Shown piece by piece: positions 5,681 to 14,325 of a stretch of 48,311 nucleotides of DNA. This DNA is from Candidatus Gastranaerophilales bacterium. GTDB lineage: Bacteria > Cyanobacteriota > Vampirovibrionia > Gastranaerophilales > Gastranaerophilaceae. Where the stretch lies: positions 1 through 48,311 of the forward strand of contig CALURU010000016.1 in assembly GCA_944323255.1 (NCBI GenBank). Reading direction: 5' to 3'. The notes under the pieces were generated by a model. The model was given only the letters and a program-made list of their open reading frames with translations, was not told the origin of the DNA and ran no database searches. Position numbers and translations under genes: made by a program. Each line of letters starts with the position of its first letter. The first letter of the stretch is position 1.

Positions 5681-8044
5681 CTAGCCGGCGCCGAATAAAT
5701 TGCCGTCAAAATTCAAACTTTTTGCTTCTTTTAATAGCGGATAATCATCAATGTTGTTATTTTTCACAAAATTAATCGCTTCACTGCGTGCAAGCTCAAG
5801 TATTTTAGCATCGTGTACGATATCGGCAATAATCATATCCGGAAGTCCGCTCTGACGTGTTCCGAGAAATTCGCCCGGTCCTCTGATTTGCAAATCCTGC
5901 TCCGCAATTACAAACCCGTCGTTTGTCTGCGTCATAATATTGAGCCTTGCCCTTGTTTCCATCGACTTTGTAGAAGAAGAAAGCAGACAATATGATTGAA
6001 GGTCGCTTCTTCCGACACGCCCTCTCAGCTGATGGAGCTGCGAAAGTCCGAAGCGTTCAGCGTTTTCTATAACAATAACAGTCGCATTCGGAACATCAAC
6101 CCCGACTTCCACAACAGTTGTTGAGACAAGGATATCATATTCCTTATTTTTGAATTTATTCATGACCTCATCTTTTTCGTCATTTTTTAACTTCCCGTGC
6201 AAAAGCCCGATTTTGTATTCCGGAAAAACTTCTTTTTCCCAGCGTTCTTTTTCAATTGTTGCTGCTTTTGCAGAAAGCGTTTCGCTTTCTTCAATCAGGG
6301 GATAAACAATGTACGCCTGACGTCCGGCTTCGACCTCGTGCCGGATAAGCTCCGTTATTTGTTTTTTGGAGTTTACAAGCTTTGTGATGATAGGTTTTCT
6401 GCCTTTTGGAAGTTCGTCAATAATCGTTAAATCCAGATCGCCGTTCATTGTAATAGCAAGTGTTCTTGGAATCGGAGTGGCAGTCATTGTAAGAATTTGC
6501 GGATTTTGCGATTTTTTGCGGAGTGCAAGCCTTTGTTTTACGCCAAATCTATGCTGCTCGTCAATTACAACAGCGCCAAGGTTAGCAAATTCAATATTAT
6601 CCTGAATAAGTGCATGCGTACCGACCGCAATATCCGCTTGACCGTTCCTAAGGTTAGTTTCTGAAATTGTTCTCTGCTTTTTACCGATACTTCCGAGAAA
6701 TAATTCAACCCTGATTCCAAGCGGCGCAAGCCAGTTTACCATATTGTTGTAATGCTGCTGCGCCAGAATCTCTGTTGGTGCCATAATCGCAGCCTGATAC
6801 CCGTTTTCTATCGCAGCAAGAAGCATAATTGTTGCAACAACTGTTTTACCGCTTCCAACATCACCCTGCAAAAGTCTTTGCATAGGTTTTGTAGAGTTTA
6901 AGTCGTTCAAAATCTCATTTACAGCCCTTTTTTGTGCACCCGTAAGCTCAAACGGAAGCCCGTTAATAAAGCGCATTACAAGCCCGTCACGCTTAATTTC
7001 CAGCGGGATTGAAGAGATTGTTCTGTTGTTTTCTTCCCTCAAAAGCGCAAGTCTTAATTGAATAAGAAACAACTCTTCAAATACAAGCGAAAACCGTGCT
7101 CTCTGCAGCGATTCGTTATCGTTTGGGAAATGCATTTGCTCTACCGCTTCTTTTTTCGGTAAAAGATTGTATTTTTCAATAATATATGCCGGCAAAACCG
7201 TCTCAATTTCGTTTTTGAAAAGCTGAATGGTATTATATATTGCTTTTCTGAGAGTCTTTATGTTCAGATTTTCGCTCAGGGGGTAAATAGGAACAATTCT
7301 TGCAAGATTAATATTTGACGACGAGAGGATTTCATCATCCATGATGGAATAAGTCGGTTTGTCGAGAGTTGGCATCCCATCATAAGAATTTATTTTGACC
7401 GTTCCTGAAACCATTATTCCAGAGCCTTTCGGAAACTGGGATTTAATCCTCTCAAGCGTGTACTTGTTAGACTTGGAAGAAAAGAAATTAAGATTTATAC
7501 TTCCCGAGCCATCAACAATTTTAACCTTTACAACACCAAGATTATTTTTGGTTGTAAAAGCCTCTACCGAACGAATTGTGCCAAAAACTGTAGTAGTCTC
7601 GCCTGGAGTCAGGTCTCTGATTTTTGTCCTTGTCGAATAGTCCACATGTTTGCGGGGGAAATAATACAGCAGATCGCCGACTGTGTAAATTCCAAGTTTA
7701 TTTAGAATATAGGCAATTTTCGGACCAATCCCTTTAAGATACATAACGTCAGACTTGAGTGTAAGTCTGCTGTTTTTTGCTTCAACCGGTGGATTTCCGC
7801 TCTCTGCCTTAATTACACTCACTAATCGCTCAAGTGATTTTTTTCTCTGGGGCAAGGTATCCATTTGATACCGCTCAAAATGCTCCAAAAGCACCTGCCA
7901 CTTAGGGTTTTGTGAGCTTTTTATCTCCTTGCGCAATTCCGAGCAGATGAATGAAGAAAAACTCCTCGTTTTCCCGTTAATATTGATATATTTATACTTA
8001 ACCTCAATCTCGACAGCCTTTTTTATCTGCTCCAAATTATCCAT
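5681..8044 (-). CDS. recG: ATP-dependent DNA helicase RecG
   Basis: RecG remodels stalled replication forks and Holliday junctions. The 787-residue protein has an N-terminal helical segment and helix-hairpin-helix-like region (VMYLKGIGPKIAYILNKLGI), the OB-fold wedge domain, and two SF2 helicase domains. Walker A is GDVGSGKT (K400) and motif II is DEQH. Motif VI is around QLRGRVGRSD, and the C-terminus has the RecG-type TNDGFVIAEQDLQIRGPGE block. An upstream in-frame ATG (8104) lies before the -10 box, so I start at 8044. The family average is about 680-700, and the extra length is at the N-terminus, as in cyanobacterial RecG. TATAAT ends 6 bases before ATG with no ribosome site. Confidence 0.97.
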   Translation of the reverse strand: MDNLEQIKKAVEIEVKYKYININGKTRSFSSFICSELRKEIKSSQNPKWQVLLEHFERYQMDTLPQRKKSLERLVSVIKAESGNPPVEAKNSRLTLKSDVMYLKGIGPKIAYILNKLGIYTVGDLLYYFPRKHVDYSTRTKIRDLTPGETTTVFGTIRSVEAFTTKNNLGVVKVKIVDGSGSINLNFFSSKSNKYTLERIKSQFPKGSGIMVSGTVKINSYDGMPTLDKPTYSIMDDEILSSSNINLARIVPIYPLSENLNIKTLRKAIYNTIQLFKNEIETVLPAYIIEKYNLLPKKEAVEQMHFPNDNESLQRARFSLVFEELFLIQLRLALLREENNRTISSIPLEIKRDGLVMRFINGLPFELTGAQKRAVNEILNDLNSTKPMQRLLQGDVGSGKTVVATIMLLAAIENGYQAAIMAPTEILAQQHYNNMVNWLAPLGIRVELFLGSIGKKQRTISETNLRNGQADIAVGTHALIQDNIEFANLGAVVIDEQHRFGVKQRLALRKKSQNPQILTMTATPIPRTLAITMNGDLDLTIIDELPKGRKPIITKLVNSKKQITELIRHEVEAGRQAYIVYPLIEESETLSAKAATIEKERWEKEVFPEYKIGLLHGKLKNDEKDEVMNKFKNKEYDILVSTTVVEVGVDVPNATVIVIENAERFGLSQLHQLRGRVGRSDLQSYCLLSSSTKSMETRARLNIMTQTNDGFVIAEQDLQIRGPGEFLGTRQSGLPDMIIADIVHDAKILELARSEAINFVKNNNIDDYPLLKEAKSLNFDGNLFGAG

Positions 8045-8050
8045 GTATAG

Positions 8051-8056
8051 ATTATA
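8051..8056 (-). promoter_or_regulatory. -10 box of recG, leaderless arrangement
   Basis: TATAAT on the minus strand, then CTATAC, then ATG. No clear -35 and no Shine-Dalgarno. Confidence 0.55.
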
Positions 8057-8166
8057 CAACAAATTCGCCTTAATATTTCTTAACAAAGCACAGAAAAAAG
8101 GCAATTTTTTAGAATAGATATACTTTATATATATGTAAGAGATAATTGAAAGAGAGAGTAAGAATT

Positions 8167-8412
8167 ATGACAGCAACATACGATGCAATCGAAAGAAATA
8201 AAAAACCGGCAGGAGCTTTAGAAATCCCTTCTGACTTTCAATTCTATTATCTCAAAAAACAGGACAGACAAATGAGATTTAATAACGGCGGCGATCCAAT
8301 CTACGATGTATTTGATAAAATTGACAACAGACCTCTTTCAAAGATCGCAAGAGATTTTGTCAGAGAATTAAAGGACGACTCTATTAGATTTATCTCTACA
8401 TTACTGAAATAA
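8167..8412 (+). CDS. small hypothetical protein (81 aa)
   Basis: The start at 8167 follows AGAGAGAGTAAGAATT, the best ribosome site; the in-frame ATG at 8146 gives seven more residues and has none. The product is polar and mostly helical, with SDFQFYYLKKQDRQMRF near the middle and RDFVRELKDDSIRFISTLL at the end. There is no signal peptide or membrane segment. I do not recognise a family. It has its own terminator at 8603-8624. Confidence 0.65.
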   Translation: MTATYDAIERNKKPAGALEIPSDFQFYYLKKQDRQMRFNNGGDPIYDVFDKIDNRPLSKIARDFVRELKDDSIRFISTLLK

Positions 8413-8419
8413 GATATAA

Positions 8420-8529
8420 GTTGAAGAGTTGAAAAGTGGATAAGTTGAATAGTTCGATAAGTTCGCTTACGCTCACGTAAATAGAGATATAACTAACGTT
8501 TCAGTTCCTCCACTTTTCAACTCTTCAAC
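8420..8529. repeat. long inverted-repeat element (GTTGAAGAGTTG family), copy 1
   Basis: A perfect 20-base inverted repeat (8420-8439 with 8510-8529) surrounds a centre that contains TTCGCTTACGCTCAC. A second copy at 39785-39897 is built from the same words (GTTGAAGAG, AGTGGATAAGTTGAA). No coding sequence. Confidence 0.85.
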
Positions 8530-8602
8530 CCTTTACTAAAAACTTGTAGCTCTATAAACTACTAACCCAAAATTACCCCATCTTACATCTTACTCAAATT
8601 TT

Positions 8603-8624
8603 AGCCCCGATTAGGGGCTTTTTA
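8603..8624 (+). terminator. terminator of the 81-residue CDS
   Basis: AGCCCC-GATT-AGGGGCTTTTTATTT. This is a 6-bp GC-rich stem with a T tract. Confidence 0.7.
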
Positions 8625-8643
8625 TTTGGATAAAATTGTCAGA

Positions 8644-8682
8644 AAAAACGGGTGCCGGACTTTTAGTCCGGCACCCGTTTTT
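8644..8682 (-). terminator. terminator of fliD (bidirectional)
   Basis: AAAAACGGGTGCCGGAC-TTTTA-GTCCGGCACCCGTTTTT is a perfect 17-bp stem, 13 bases beyond the fliD stop on the minus strand. Confidence 0.9.
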
Positions 8683-8694
8683 GTATTAACAACT

Positions 8695-10431
8695 CTAAGA
8701 CAGGAATGAGCTGTAATTTTGCTGCATTTGTGCAATTGCCATTTCCATTTGATAGAATTTATTTTCTAACTGCGTTCTATAAGTTTCAATACTTGTATTT
8801 TTCTTAGTAATTTTTTCTTCCATTTTTTCAATATCAGAATCCAGTGTAGAAGTTTTGATATCAAAATATCCGGTAGTTGCAGACAAGCTTTGTTCTACTG
8901 CATTTTCCATCATGCTTAAAACCCCATTTTCACCTGTAAGCAAGGATTTTACTGATTCTGGATTTTCCTGCAAAGCTTTCATAAATTTTTCGGAATCAAG
9001 TGAAAGCTCATAAGTGTCAGTAGAAAGGTTGTTTCCGTCTGCTGATGCAGTAGAAATACCAATATCGGATAACAATTTATAAATGCCGCCGTTTGTACCG
9101 TTAGAACTGTTAGCATAGCTTCTTAAAGTTCTTGTAAGACTTGTAAGCGAAGTTTCACCGTGGAGATCTTCACCGCTTGCAGTAACTTCTTCAACCTTTG
9201 CAATAGCTGCATTATAAGCTTCTATAAATTCATTTACGGCATCTTCAAGTCCTGAAGTATCTTGAGTTACTTGCAAAGTAGTGTTGCCATCTTCTTCAGT
9301 GTTCTCACGTTTAAGAGTTAATGTAACCCCTTCAATTCTTGAAATATCAGAAGTTACGGTATTAGATGTAGAAGTCATTGTTGTCCCATTGACTGTAAAT
9401 ATGGCATTTTTTCCAAGTGTTTGAGCATCCGTGTACATTTTAGAAGATACAAGGTTGCCCTCATCATCCCACTCAGAATTAGTAAAGCCCATAACGTCGG
9501 TAAAATTACTTGTTCCGGCTTCGATATTAATATAAGAAGCACCTTCTTTTGTAGAAGTAATAGTTAATTTACCGGTAGCATCATCCCAGTATGCATATGC
9601 CTGCGCATCTTCACTGCTATTAATCTGTGAAATAATAGATGACAATGTCGTATTTTCATCAATTGTAAATGTTGCATCGCCGATTGTGAATGTACCGGCT
9701 GTGATTTGCTGATTGAAACCTGAATCTTCAGAGGTTAACTTTGATGCAACAGAAGCTTTATACAAAGAATTTGTAGACGCATAAGTTCCGTCCTCCTGCT
9801 GGGTTAAACCGATTAAAGATACCAGATTTGAACTATCTGTTGTTGCGCCTATATTGACAGTATCAGTGCCGTTTTGTGCAGAAAAGCTTAATACACCTGT
9901 ATCGCTGATTTCTGTTTTTATGCCAAATTCAGCCATACGAGCTTTTAAATCACCTAAAGTATCTGCACTATCAATATTAATAGTATGTTTTTCACCATTT
10001 ACATATGCAGTAAGCGTTCCTGCAGCAATTCCCAGATTAGATAAAAGAGTTTCATCATCTGCAACTGCACTGGCAGCTTCTTTTGAAGTTGCTTTTGTTG
10101 TTGTAGCAAGCTGTTGAACCTTTATGTCATAATTTTGTCTGACAGCGCTGCTTGTTACAGTTGCAGTAAAGATTTCCTCATTTGAAGAGGTAACAGAATT
10201 TTGGGCAAACAAGTCGAATGATCCGCCAAATTTTGCATCCGTAAGCTTTTCAATAGCTGAACGCAAATCGGAAAATACACTTCTTGTATCATTTAGAGTT
10301 GTTTTCTGAGTTTGCAACTCTTCTAAACTTGTTTCATATTTTTTGACTTCTTCCTGTTTTACGGAGACAAAAGCTTCTACCCATGATGATGTATCTAATC
10401 CTGAAGCCAAACCACTAAACGATATTGTCAT
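8695..10431 (-). CDS. fliD: flagellar filament capping protein FliD (HAP2)
   Basis: FliD caps the growing flagellar filament outside the cell and guides flagellin folding. The N-terminus (ISFSGLASGLDTSSWVEAFV) is the family hallmark, followed by the first coiled-coil and the variable Ser/Thr-rich D2-D3 head. The conserved C-terminal half ends in the coiled-coil region (GYFDIKTSTLDSDIEKMEEK ... QMQQNYSSFLS). Length 578 is ordinary. There is no signal peptide, as expected for type III flagellar export. AAAAGGATTTTTATT-ATG supplies the start. It is alone here: fliC, fliS and other flagellar genes are not in the window. Confidence 0.93.
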   Translation of the reverse strand: MTISFSGLASGLDTSSWVEAFVSVKQEEVKKYETSLEELQTQKTTLNDTRSVFSDLRSAIEKLTDAKFGGSFDLFAQNSVTSSNEEIFTATVTSSAVRQNYDIKVQQLATTTKATSKEAASAVADDETLLSNLGIAAGTLTAYVNGEKHTINIDSADTLGDLKARMAEFGIKTEISDTGVLSFSAQNGTDTVNIGATTDSSNLVSLIGLTQQEDGTYASTNSLYKASVASKLTSEDSGFNQQITAGTFTIGDATFTIDENTTLSSIISQINSSEDAQAYAYWDDATGKLTITSTKEGASYINIEAGTSNFTDVMGFTNSEWDDEGNLVSSKMYTDAQTLGKNAIFTVNGTTMTSTSNTVTSDISRIEGVTLTLKRENTEEDGNTTLQVTQDTSGLEDAVNEFIEAYNAAIAKVEEVTASGEDLHGETSLTSLTRTLRSYANSSNGTNGGIYKLLSDIGISTASADGNNLSTDTYELSLDSEKFMKALQENPESVKSLLTGENGVLSMMENAVEQSLSATTGYFDIKTSTLDSDIEKMEEKITKKNTSIETYRTQLENKFYQMEMAIAQMQQNYSSFLS

Positions 10432-10549
10432 AATAAAAATCCTTTTTTGTATTTAATTGAATATATACTATATATATTTATTATAAAACATGTACAAACG
10501 TTTTTCAACCCTATATTTATAGGAGATTGTTACAAATGTAAAGTTTTTA

Positions 10550-10558
10550 TGATATAAT
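10550..10558 (+). promoter_or_regulatory. extended -10 promoter of the phosphohexomutase gene
   Basis: TGATATAAT (an extended -10) lies 30 bases before the start codon, giving a leader of roughly 25 nt that carries the Shine-Dalgarno TAGGAGAGG. Confidence 0.55.
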
Positions 10559-10588
10559 GGTAAAGCTTAGTTAGGAGAGGATTTAGTT

Positions 10589-12853
10589 ATGTATAGATTA
10601 AAACCAAGCTGTGAGTTAGAAGGAGAACTGTTTAAAAATGTTTTGGATAAGACTCCTGATTATATAAAAAATCTTGATTTATTAAATTTCGATAATGAGG
10701 GCGGATTCACATTTACATTAAAAAAAGAACATCTGAACCCGCATAGTGAAAGCAATCCGGAGGGGTTAAACCTCAAGGAATGGTTTGCTAATTATTCTAA
10801 AGAGGCAAAGGTTTCTACTGCCGGTATAAGAGGTCCGCAAAATATCTTGTTTCCGCAGGACACAAGATTTCCGATTAATCTTGTGGGAATTGTACTTGCA
10901 ACACTTGCTAAGGCGCTTGTGGCAAAAGAAAAATACCCGAATCAGGAAATCGTAAAGCTTGCAGGAAGCGAAGTTAGATATAATTCTGCGTTGTATCTTG
11001 ATGCTATTGCAAGAATACAGGCTGCTCAAGGTATAAGAACGCTTGTTCCTGCCGGACGAAAGACTATCCCTATTTGGCTGGCATCTTTTTTAGCATTCAA
11101 GCTTGATTTGGTTGGCGGTGAATATATTACTTCAAGCCACGGAATCTCGGTCAAAACTGCTACAAAAGATTTAAACTCTCAAGGCAGCCAATATTTGCCG
11201 GAAGAATCGCTGGAATTTGTAAACAAAATTCAGGAAATTTTTGACAGAACTGAAAAAGATGGCTCTTACGAGATAAAAATCAGTCCGAAAAATGATCCTT
11301 TGATTGATGAAGCAGTAATGGCTAAAATTAATGACGGCATTGATTTATATGTTGAATACTTAAAATCCGGCGTTGCACAAGATTTAAGCAGCATAAAGAA
11401 AATGGAATCAAAGCTGTTTATCGAAAGTGTGGGCGGATGCGCTTACAGAACTTTAAGCAGAGTCCTTGAGAAATTGGGAATTCAGGATAAATACGCCTGG
11501 AATAACATAGAAGAGGATCCGTTCTTCCATTCTATCGGAAAATATGATACCGATCCTAAGGGAAATAAGGTTTTTTATGATTATTCCGTAGACGCAACCG
11601 TTGTTGCAAAACGTCCTGACGGCGAAAAATTTTTCCCTGTAATAGAATCACTGCACTATGACAAAGTGCTGAAAGATTACCCGCTTGGAACGGTTGTATT
11701 AATTACAGATCCGGATCACGACAGGCTTACGGTGTGCCAGATAGAAGCTGCCGGAAGCTCAACGATGCTTGATGATTACGGAATCTCATATATTCAACTG
11801 GATGAGGACAGAATTTTAACTGTATATAGCGCAAATCAGGCATTTTTGATGCTTATGAACTATAGAGTTAAGCAGCTTAAAACAAGCGGAAAGTTCAAAA
11901 ACCATCCGAGATTTATGATAAAAACAACTGCCTCAGCTCTATCGTGGGATGAGTGGGCAAAAGCTCATGGTATAAAGGTAGTAAACGTTCCGGTAGGTTT
12001 TAAAGAAATTGCTAATATTATGAAAAAAGTTGAGCTTCAGATTAAAAATCATCCGGATAAAGAAGTTGTTGTTGATGACGTTTTCGGAAACTCAATCAAC
12101 CTTGGTGTTCAACCACGTCTAATTTTTGGCGGAGAAGAATCCGGCGGTATGATTATGGGTTCAGAGGATCTGATAGCATCACTTGCGGGCAGAAGAGCTA
12201 TTGCTATGAGAGAAAAGAGTGCTACGGAAGCAATTATAGTTGCATCATCACTTGCTGCAAGGCTGGAGCACGAAAATAAAACTCTTTCAGAATACCTTGT
12301 AGAAATATTTGATGAAAATAATATAATTGCAAAATATGACGTAAGGGAAGATATTTCTTATTACAATGAATCCGAGCCTGATATTGATAAGCTGAAGCAG
12401 GCAAAAATTGAGGGTGAAAAACAGAGAACAAAAAATGATCTTTTCTATTTATCACTTGCAATTGCAATTAGAGAAGGCAAGGCAGATTTAGAAGCAGTTA
12501 AGAAAGTTCTAAACGGTGCTTTTGCAGAATTGAGTTTTGATAATCTGAAATCGGTTAAATTTGTCGGTGACGGTACATATCTGCAATTTAGCGATAAATA
12601 TGTAGAAATCCGCCCATCAGGAACGGATGCTAAGACAAAGGCTTATGCTGGCGGTGAAAAGCTGGAAGAAATTGAAAAATTTGCAAGAGTTCTGGGAAAT
12701 TATTCTGGTGAAAGAACGGATCTGCACAAGGAATTAATTTCTGAAGAGTATTACGAAAAATCAAAGGAAAGGGCGCTGGATTATTATTTGCAATTTGTAG
12801 AAAAAGATGCGAATAATGAAGTATTTGAAATTCCGGAATACAGTTTTTTGTAG
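10589..12853 (+). CDS. phosphoglucomutase/phosphomannomutase-superfamily protein (long form)
   Basis: An alpha-D-phosphohexomutase family enzyme, which interconverts hexose 1- and 6-phosphates for glycan precursor synthesis. All four functional loops are seen: the phosphoserine loop ITSSHG (S182/S183), the metal loop DPDHDR (374-379), the sugar-binding loop GGEESGG (514-520) and the phosphate-binding loop RPSGT (675-679). At 754 residues it is 200-300 longer than typical PGM/PMM (450-580). Extra sequence lies before the serine loop and between the serine and metal loops. The sugar specificity cannot be read from the sequence. Ribosome site TTAGGAGAGG precedes ATG. Confidence 0.9.
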   Translation: MYRLKPSCELEGELFKNVLDKTPDYIKNLDLLNFDNEGGFTFTLKKEHLNPHSESNPEGLNLKEWFANYSKEAKVSTAGIRGPQNILFPQDTRFPINLVGIVLATLAKALVAKEKYPNQEIVKLAGSEVRYNSALYLDAIARIQAAQGIRTLVPAGRKTIPIWLASFLAFKLDLVGGEYITSSHGISVKTATKDLNSQGSQYLPEESLEFVNKIQEIFDRTEKDGSYEIKISPKNDPLIDEAVMAKINDGIDLYVEYLKSGVAQDLSSIKKMESKLFIESVGGCAYRTLSRVLEKLGIQDKYAWNNIEEDPFFHSIGKYDTDPKGNKVFYDYSVDATVVAKRPDGEKFFPVIESLHYDKVLKDYPLGTVVLITDPDHDRLTVCQIEAAGSSTMLDDYGISYIQLDEDRILTVYSANQAFLMLMNYRVKQLKTSGKFKNHPRFMIKTTASALSWDEWAKAHGIKVVNVPVGFKEIANIMKKVELQIKNHPDKEVVVDDVFGNSINLGVQPRLIFGGEESGGMIMGSEDLIASLAGRRAIAMREKSATEAIIVASSLAARLEHENKTLSEYLVEIFDENNIIAKYDVREDISYYNESEPDIDKLKQAKIEGEKQRTKNDLFYLSLAIAIREGKADLEAVKKVLNGAFAELSFDNLKSVKFVGDGTYLQFSDKYVEIRPSGTDAKTKAYAGGEKLEEIEKFARVLGNYSGERTDLHKELISEEYYEKSKERALDYYLQFVEKDANNEVFEIPEYSFL

Positions 12854-12863
12854 AATGAGAGTA

Positions 12864-12903
12864 AGTAAATAGTGAGTTGAAAAAATTCACTCACTATTTA
12901 CTA
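12864..12903 (+). terminator. hairpin after the phosphohexomutase gene
   Basis: AGTAAATAGTGAGT-TGAAAAAATTC-ACTCACTATTTACT is a 14-bp perfect stem. A T tract is not obvious downstream, so it may be a processing hairpin or a weak terminator. Confidence 0.55.
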
Positions 12904-12936
12904 TCAATCGACTGGCAGTGAAGTAGCAAGGTAAAA

Positions 12937-13335
12937 ATGAAAAAATATTGGTTTAATATTTCGGACAAAATAAGATTTTTATTAGTAGGCGGATTTAACG
13001 CCGGTGTATCGTACCTTATTTATACTGCAATTTGTTTGATTTTGGGTGAACATTTTTATCAGATAGCACTCGCTTCAGCTTGGGCAATTTCATCTGTCGT
13101 TTCTTTTACGACACAAAAATTTCTGGTTTTTAGAGGTAAGGGCAACTGGAAAAAAGAATACATAAAATGTTGTACAACCTGGGTTTTCAGCTACCTAATT
13201 AACGCAGGATTGTTAGAACTTATTGTAAAATTTTTACATATAAACGTTTTCGTATCACAGATTATTGCAACATTGATAGCTTCAATATTCACATATATAT
13301 TGTTCAAAAAATTTGCATTTAAAGTACGAGCATAG
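12937..13335 (+). CDS. GtrA family membrane protein
   Basis: The 132-residue GtrA/DPMS-like protein has four predicted membrane helices (near residues 11-33, 37-58, 74-94 and 104-125). It carries the family-typical start KIRFLLVGGFNAGVSYLIY and the block SFTTQKFLVFRGKG between helices 2 and 3. GtrA proteins are thought to flip or carry polyprenyl-linked sugars used in cell-surface glycosylation. A short hairpin separates it from the mutase gene, so co-transcription is possible but not shown. Confidence 0.88.
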   Translation: MKKYWFNISDKIRFLLVGGFNAGVSYLIYTAICLILGEHFYQIALASAWAISSVVSFTTQKFLVFRGKGNWKKEYIKCCTTWVFSYLINAGLLELIVKFLHINVFVSQIIATLIASIFTYILFKKFAFKVRA

Positions 13336-13387
13336 TTCTTAATAACACGTGCTTGATTTTTTAGTATTTAGTTGATAATATGGAAAA

Positions 13388-13659
13388 GTCGTCACAGGTC
13401 TGTGGCACTCTGCCGACGAGAAGGTGACTTAATGTCACGTTCGAGGAGAGGTAGGGAGCACATCGAGCGGAAGCGAGAATAGCGCTAACGCAAGCCTTAG
13501 ATGAAAATTAAATATAAAAGTCGTCACGGGCCTGTGGCACTCTGCCGACGAGAAGGTGACTTAATGTCACGTTCGAGGAGAGGTAGGGAGCGCATCGAGC
13601 GGAAGCGAGAATAGCGCTAACGCAAGCCTTAGATGAAAATTAAATATAAAAGTCGTCAC
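13388..13659 (+). repeat. two tandem 132-bp units carrying the leader and first 11 nt of tRNA-Met
   Basis: Positions equivalent to tRNA base 1 fall at 13396, 13528 and 13660, exactly 132 apart. Each unit contains the leader AAAAGTCGTCAC, the tRNA 5' end (AGGTCTGTGGC in unit 1, GGGCCTGTGGC in unit 2) and about 110 bases that are not tRNA. These include a GTGAC-TTAAT-GTCAC hairpin and GCGCTAACGC, which pairs at 9 of 10 positions with the D arm (GCGGTAGCGC) of the intact tRNA. The two units are nearly identical to each other. No ORF is present. Confidence 0.9.
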
Positions 13660-13731
13660 GGGCCTGTGGCGCAGCGGTAGCGCAGAGGACTCATAATCCT
13701 TTGGTCGTGGGTTCGAATCCCTCCGGGCCCA
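13660..13731 (+). tRNA. tRNA-Met (anticodon CAT; elongator type likely)
   Basis: A 72-nt cloverleaf. Acceptor GGGCCTG/CGGGCCC has one G-T wobble. The D arm is GCGC-AGCGGTA-GCGC, the anticodon stem is AGGA/TCCT with loop CTCATAA, and the T arm is GTGGG-TTCGAAT-CCCTC with a terminal mismatch. Discriminator A, CCA not encoded. Anticodon CAT is shared by Met and lysidine-modified Ile2. The loop and GGTCGTGGG variable region fit elongator Met better, but Ile2 is not excluded. It lacks the initiator features. Confidence 0.93.
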
Positions 13732-13740
13732 AATTTTATT

Positions 13741-13767
13741 AAAAGAGCTGAAAAGGCTCTTTTTTAG
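13741..13767 (+). terminator. terminator of tRNA-Met
   Basis: AAAAGAGC-TGAAAAG-GCTCTTTTTTA. The hairpin and the following 35 bases (AGTGACTTTTCGCTCGTGAAC...) match the orphan trailer at 1004-1072. Confidence 0.85.
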
Positions 13768-13998
13768 TGACTTTTCGCTCGTGAACTGCGTTTGCGGATG
13801 TATTTTAACGGGACATTTTGTCTGAACGAATAAAAGGATTATTCGGCAAAGTTGGCTTTGTGTTTGAATGATGGCGGTCGGAAGTAATCGTTTTATGCGT
13901 TATGAAACTGGAGGAGAAGCTTGTAGGATGTGGTAAATCTCCGATTTACCACATCAAATAATGTTTCTGTAATCAAAGATTACCAAAACCTACTAATC
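13768..13998. other. intergenic region with a perfect hairpin
   Basis: No CDS is seen. After the tRNA trailer it contains GATGTGGTAAATC-TCC-GATTTACCACATC (13927-13955), a perfect 13-bp stem, and GTAATC-AAA-GATTAC (13971-13985). Both lie just past the stop of the minus-strand HxlR operon and may act as its 3' end, though no T tract follows. Confidence 0.6.
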
Positions 13999-14325
13999 TT
14001 AATAACATTCCTCTTTGTATTTTAATCCCCATTCTTCCATTGACTTTAATACAGATTTTAAGCTTAAGCCTGTTTCTGTTAACGAATATTCAACTTTTGG
14101 AGGTACTTGCGCATATACTTTTCTTTTAATTAATCCGTCATTTTCCATAGACCTTAAATTTGCAGTCAATACTTTTTGGGAAACATTCCCGACAGATTTT
14201 CTTAACTCTCCGAATCTTTTTGTACCATTTAATAAATCTCTTATTATTAACACTTTCCAGCGGTCTGAAATTAAAGAAAGTGTCACCTCTACTGGGCATT
14301 TGGGTAATTCGTTTTTGTTTTTCAT
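13999..14325 (-). CDS. HxlR family winged-helix transcriptional regulator
   Basis: A 108-residue protein that is all HxlR domain. CPVEVTLSLISDRWKVLIIR is the family signature, then RFGELRKSVGNVSQKVLTANLR (recognition helix) and the wing around KVYAQVPPKVEYSLTETG. HxlR regulators usually respond to thiol, aldehyde or redox stress, with a conserved N-terminal Cys that is present here (C10). The start overlaps the stop of the upstream 83-residue gene by ATGA, so the two are translationally coupled. A second family member is at 38219-38608. Confidence 0.92.
   Translation of the reverse strand: MKNKNELPKCPVEVTLSLISDRWKVLIIRDLLNGTKRFGELRKSVGNVSQKVLTANLRSMENDGLIKRKVYAQVPPKVEYSLTETGLSLKSVLKSMEEWGLKYKEECY

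Noticed and set aside
13388..13659. CRISPR array or coding repeats
   Set aside because: Two 132-bp near-identical units with no spacers, no short repeat pattern and no open frame; they track the tRNA 5' end instead.
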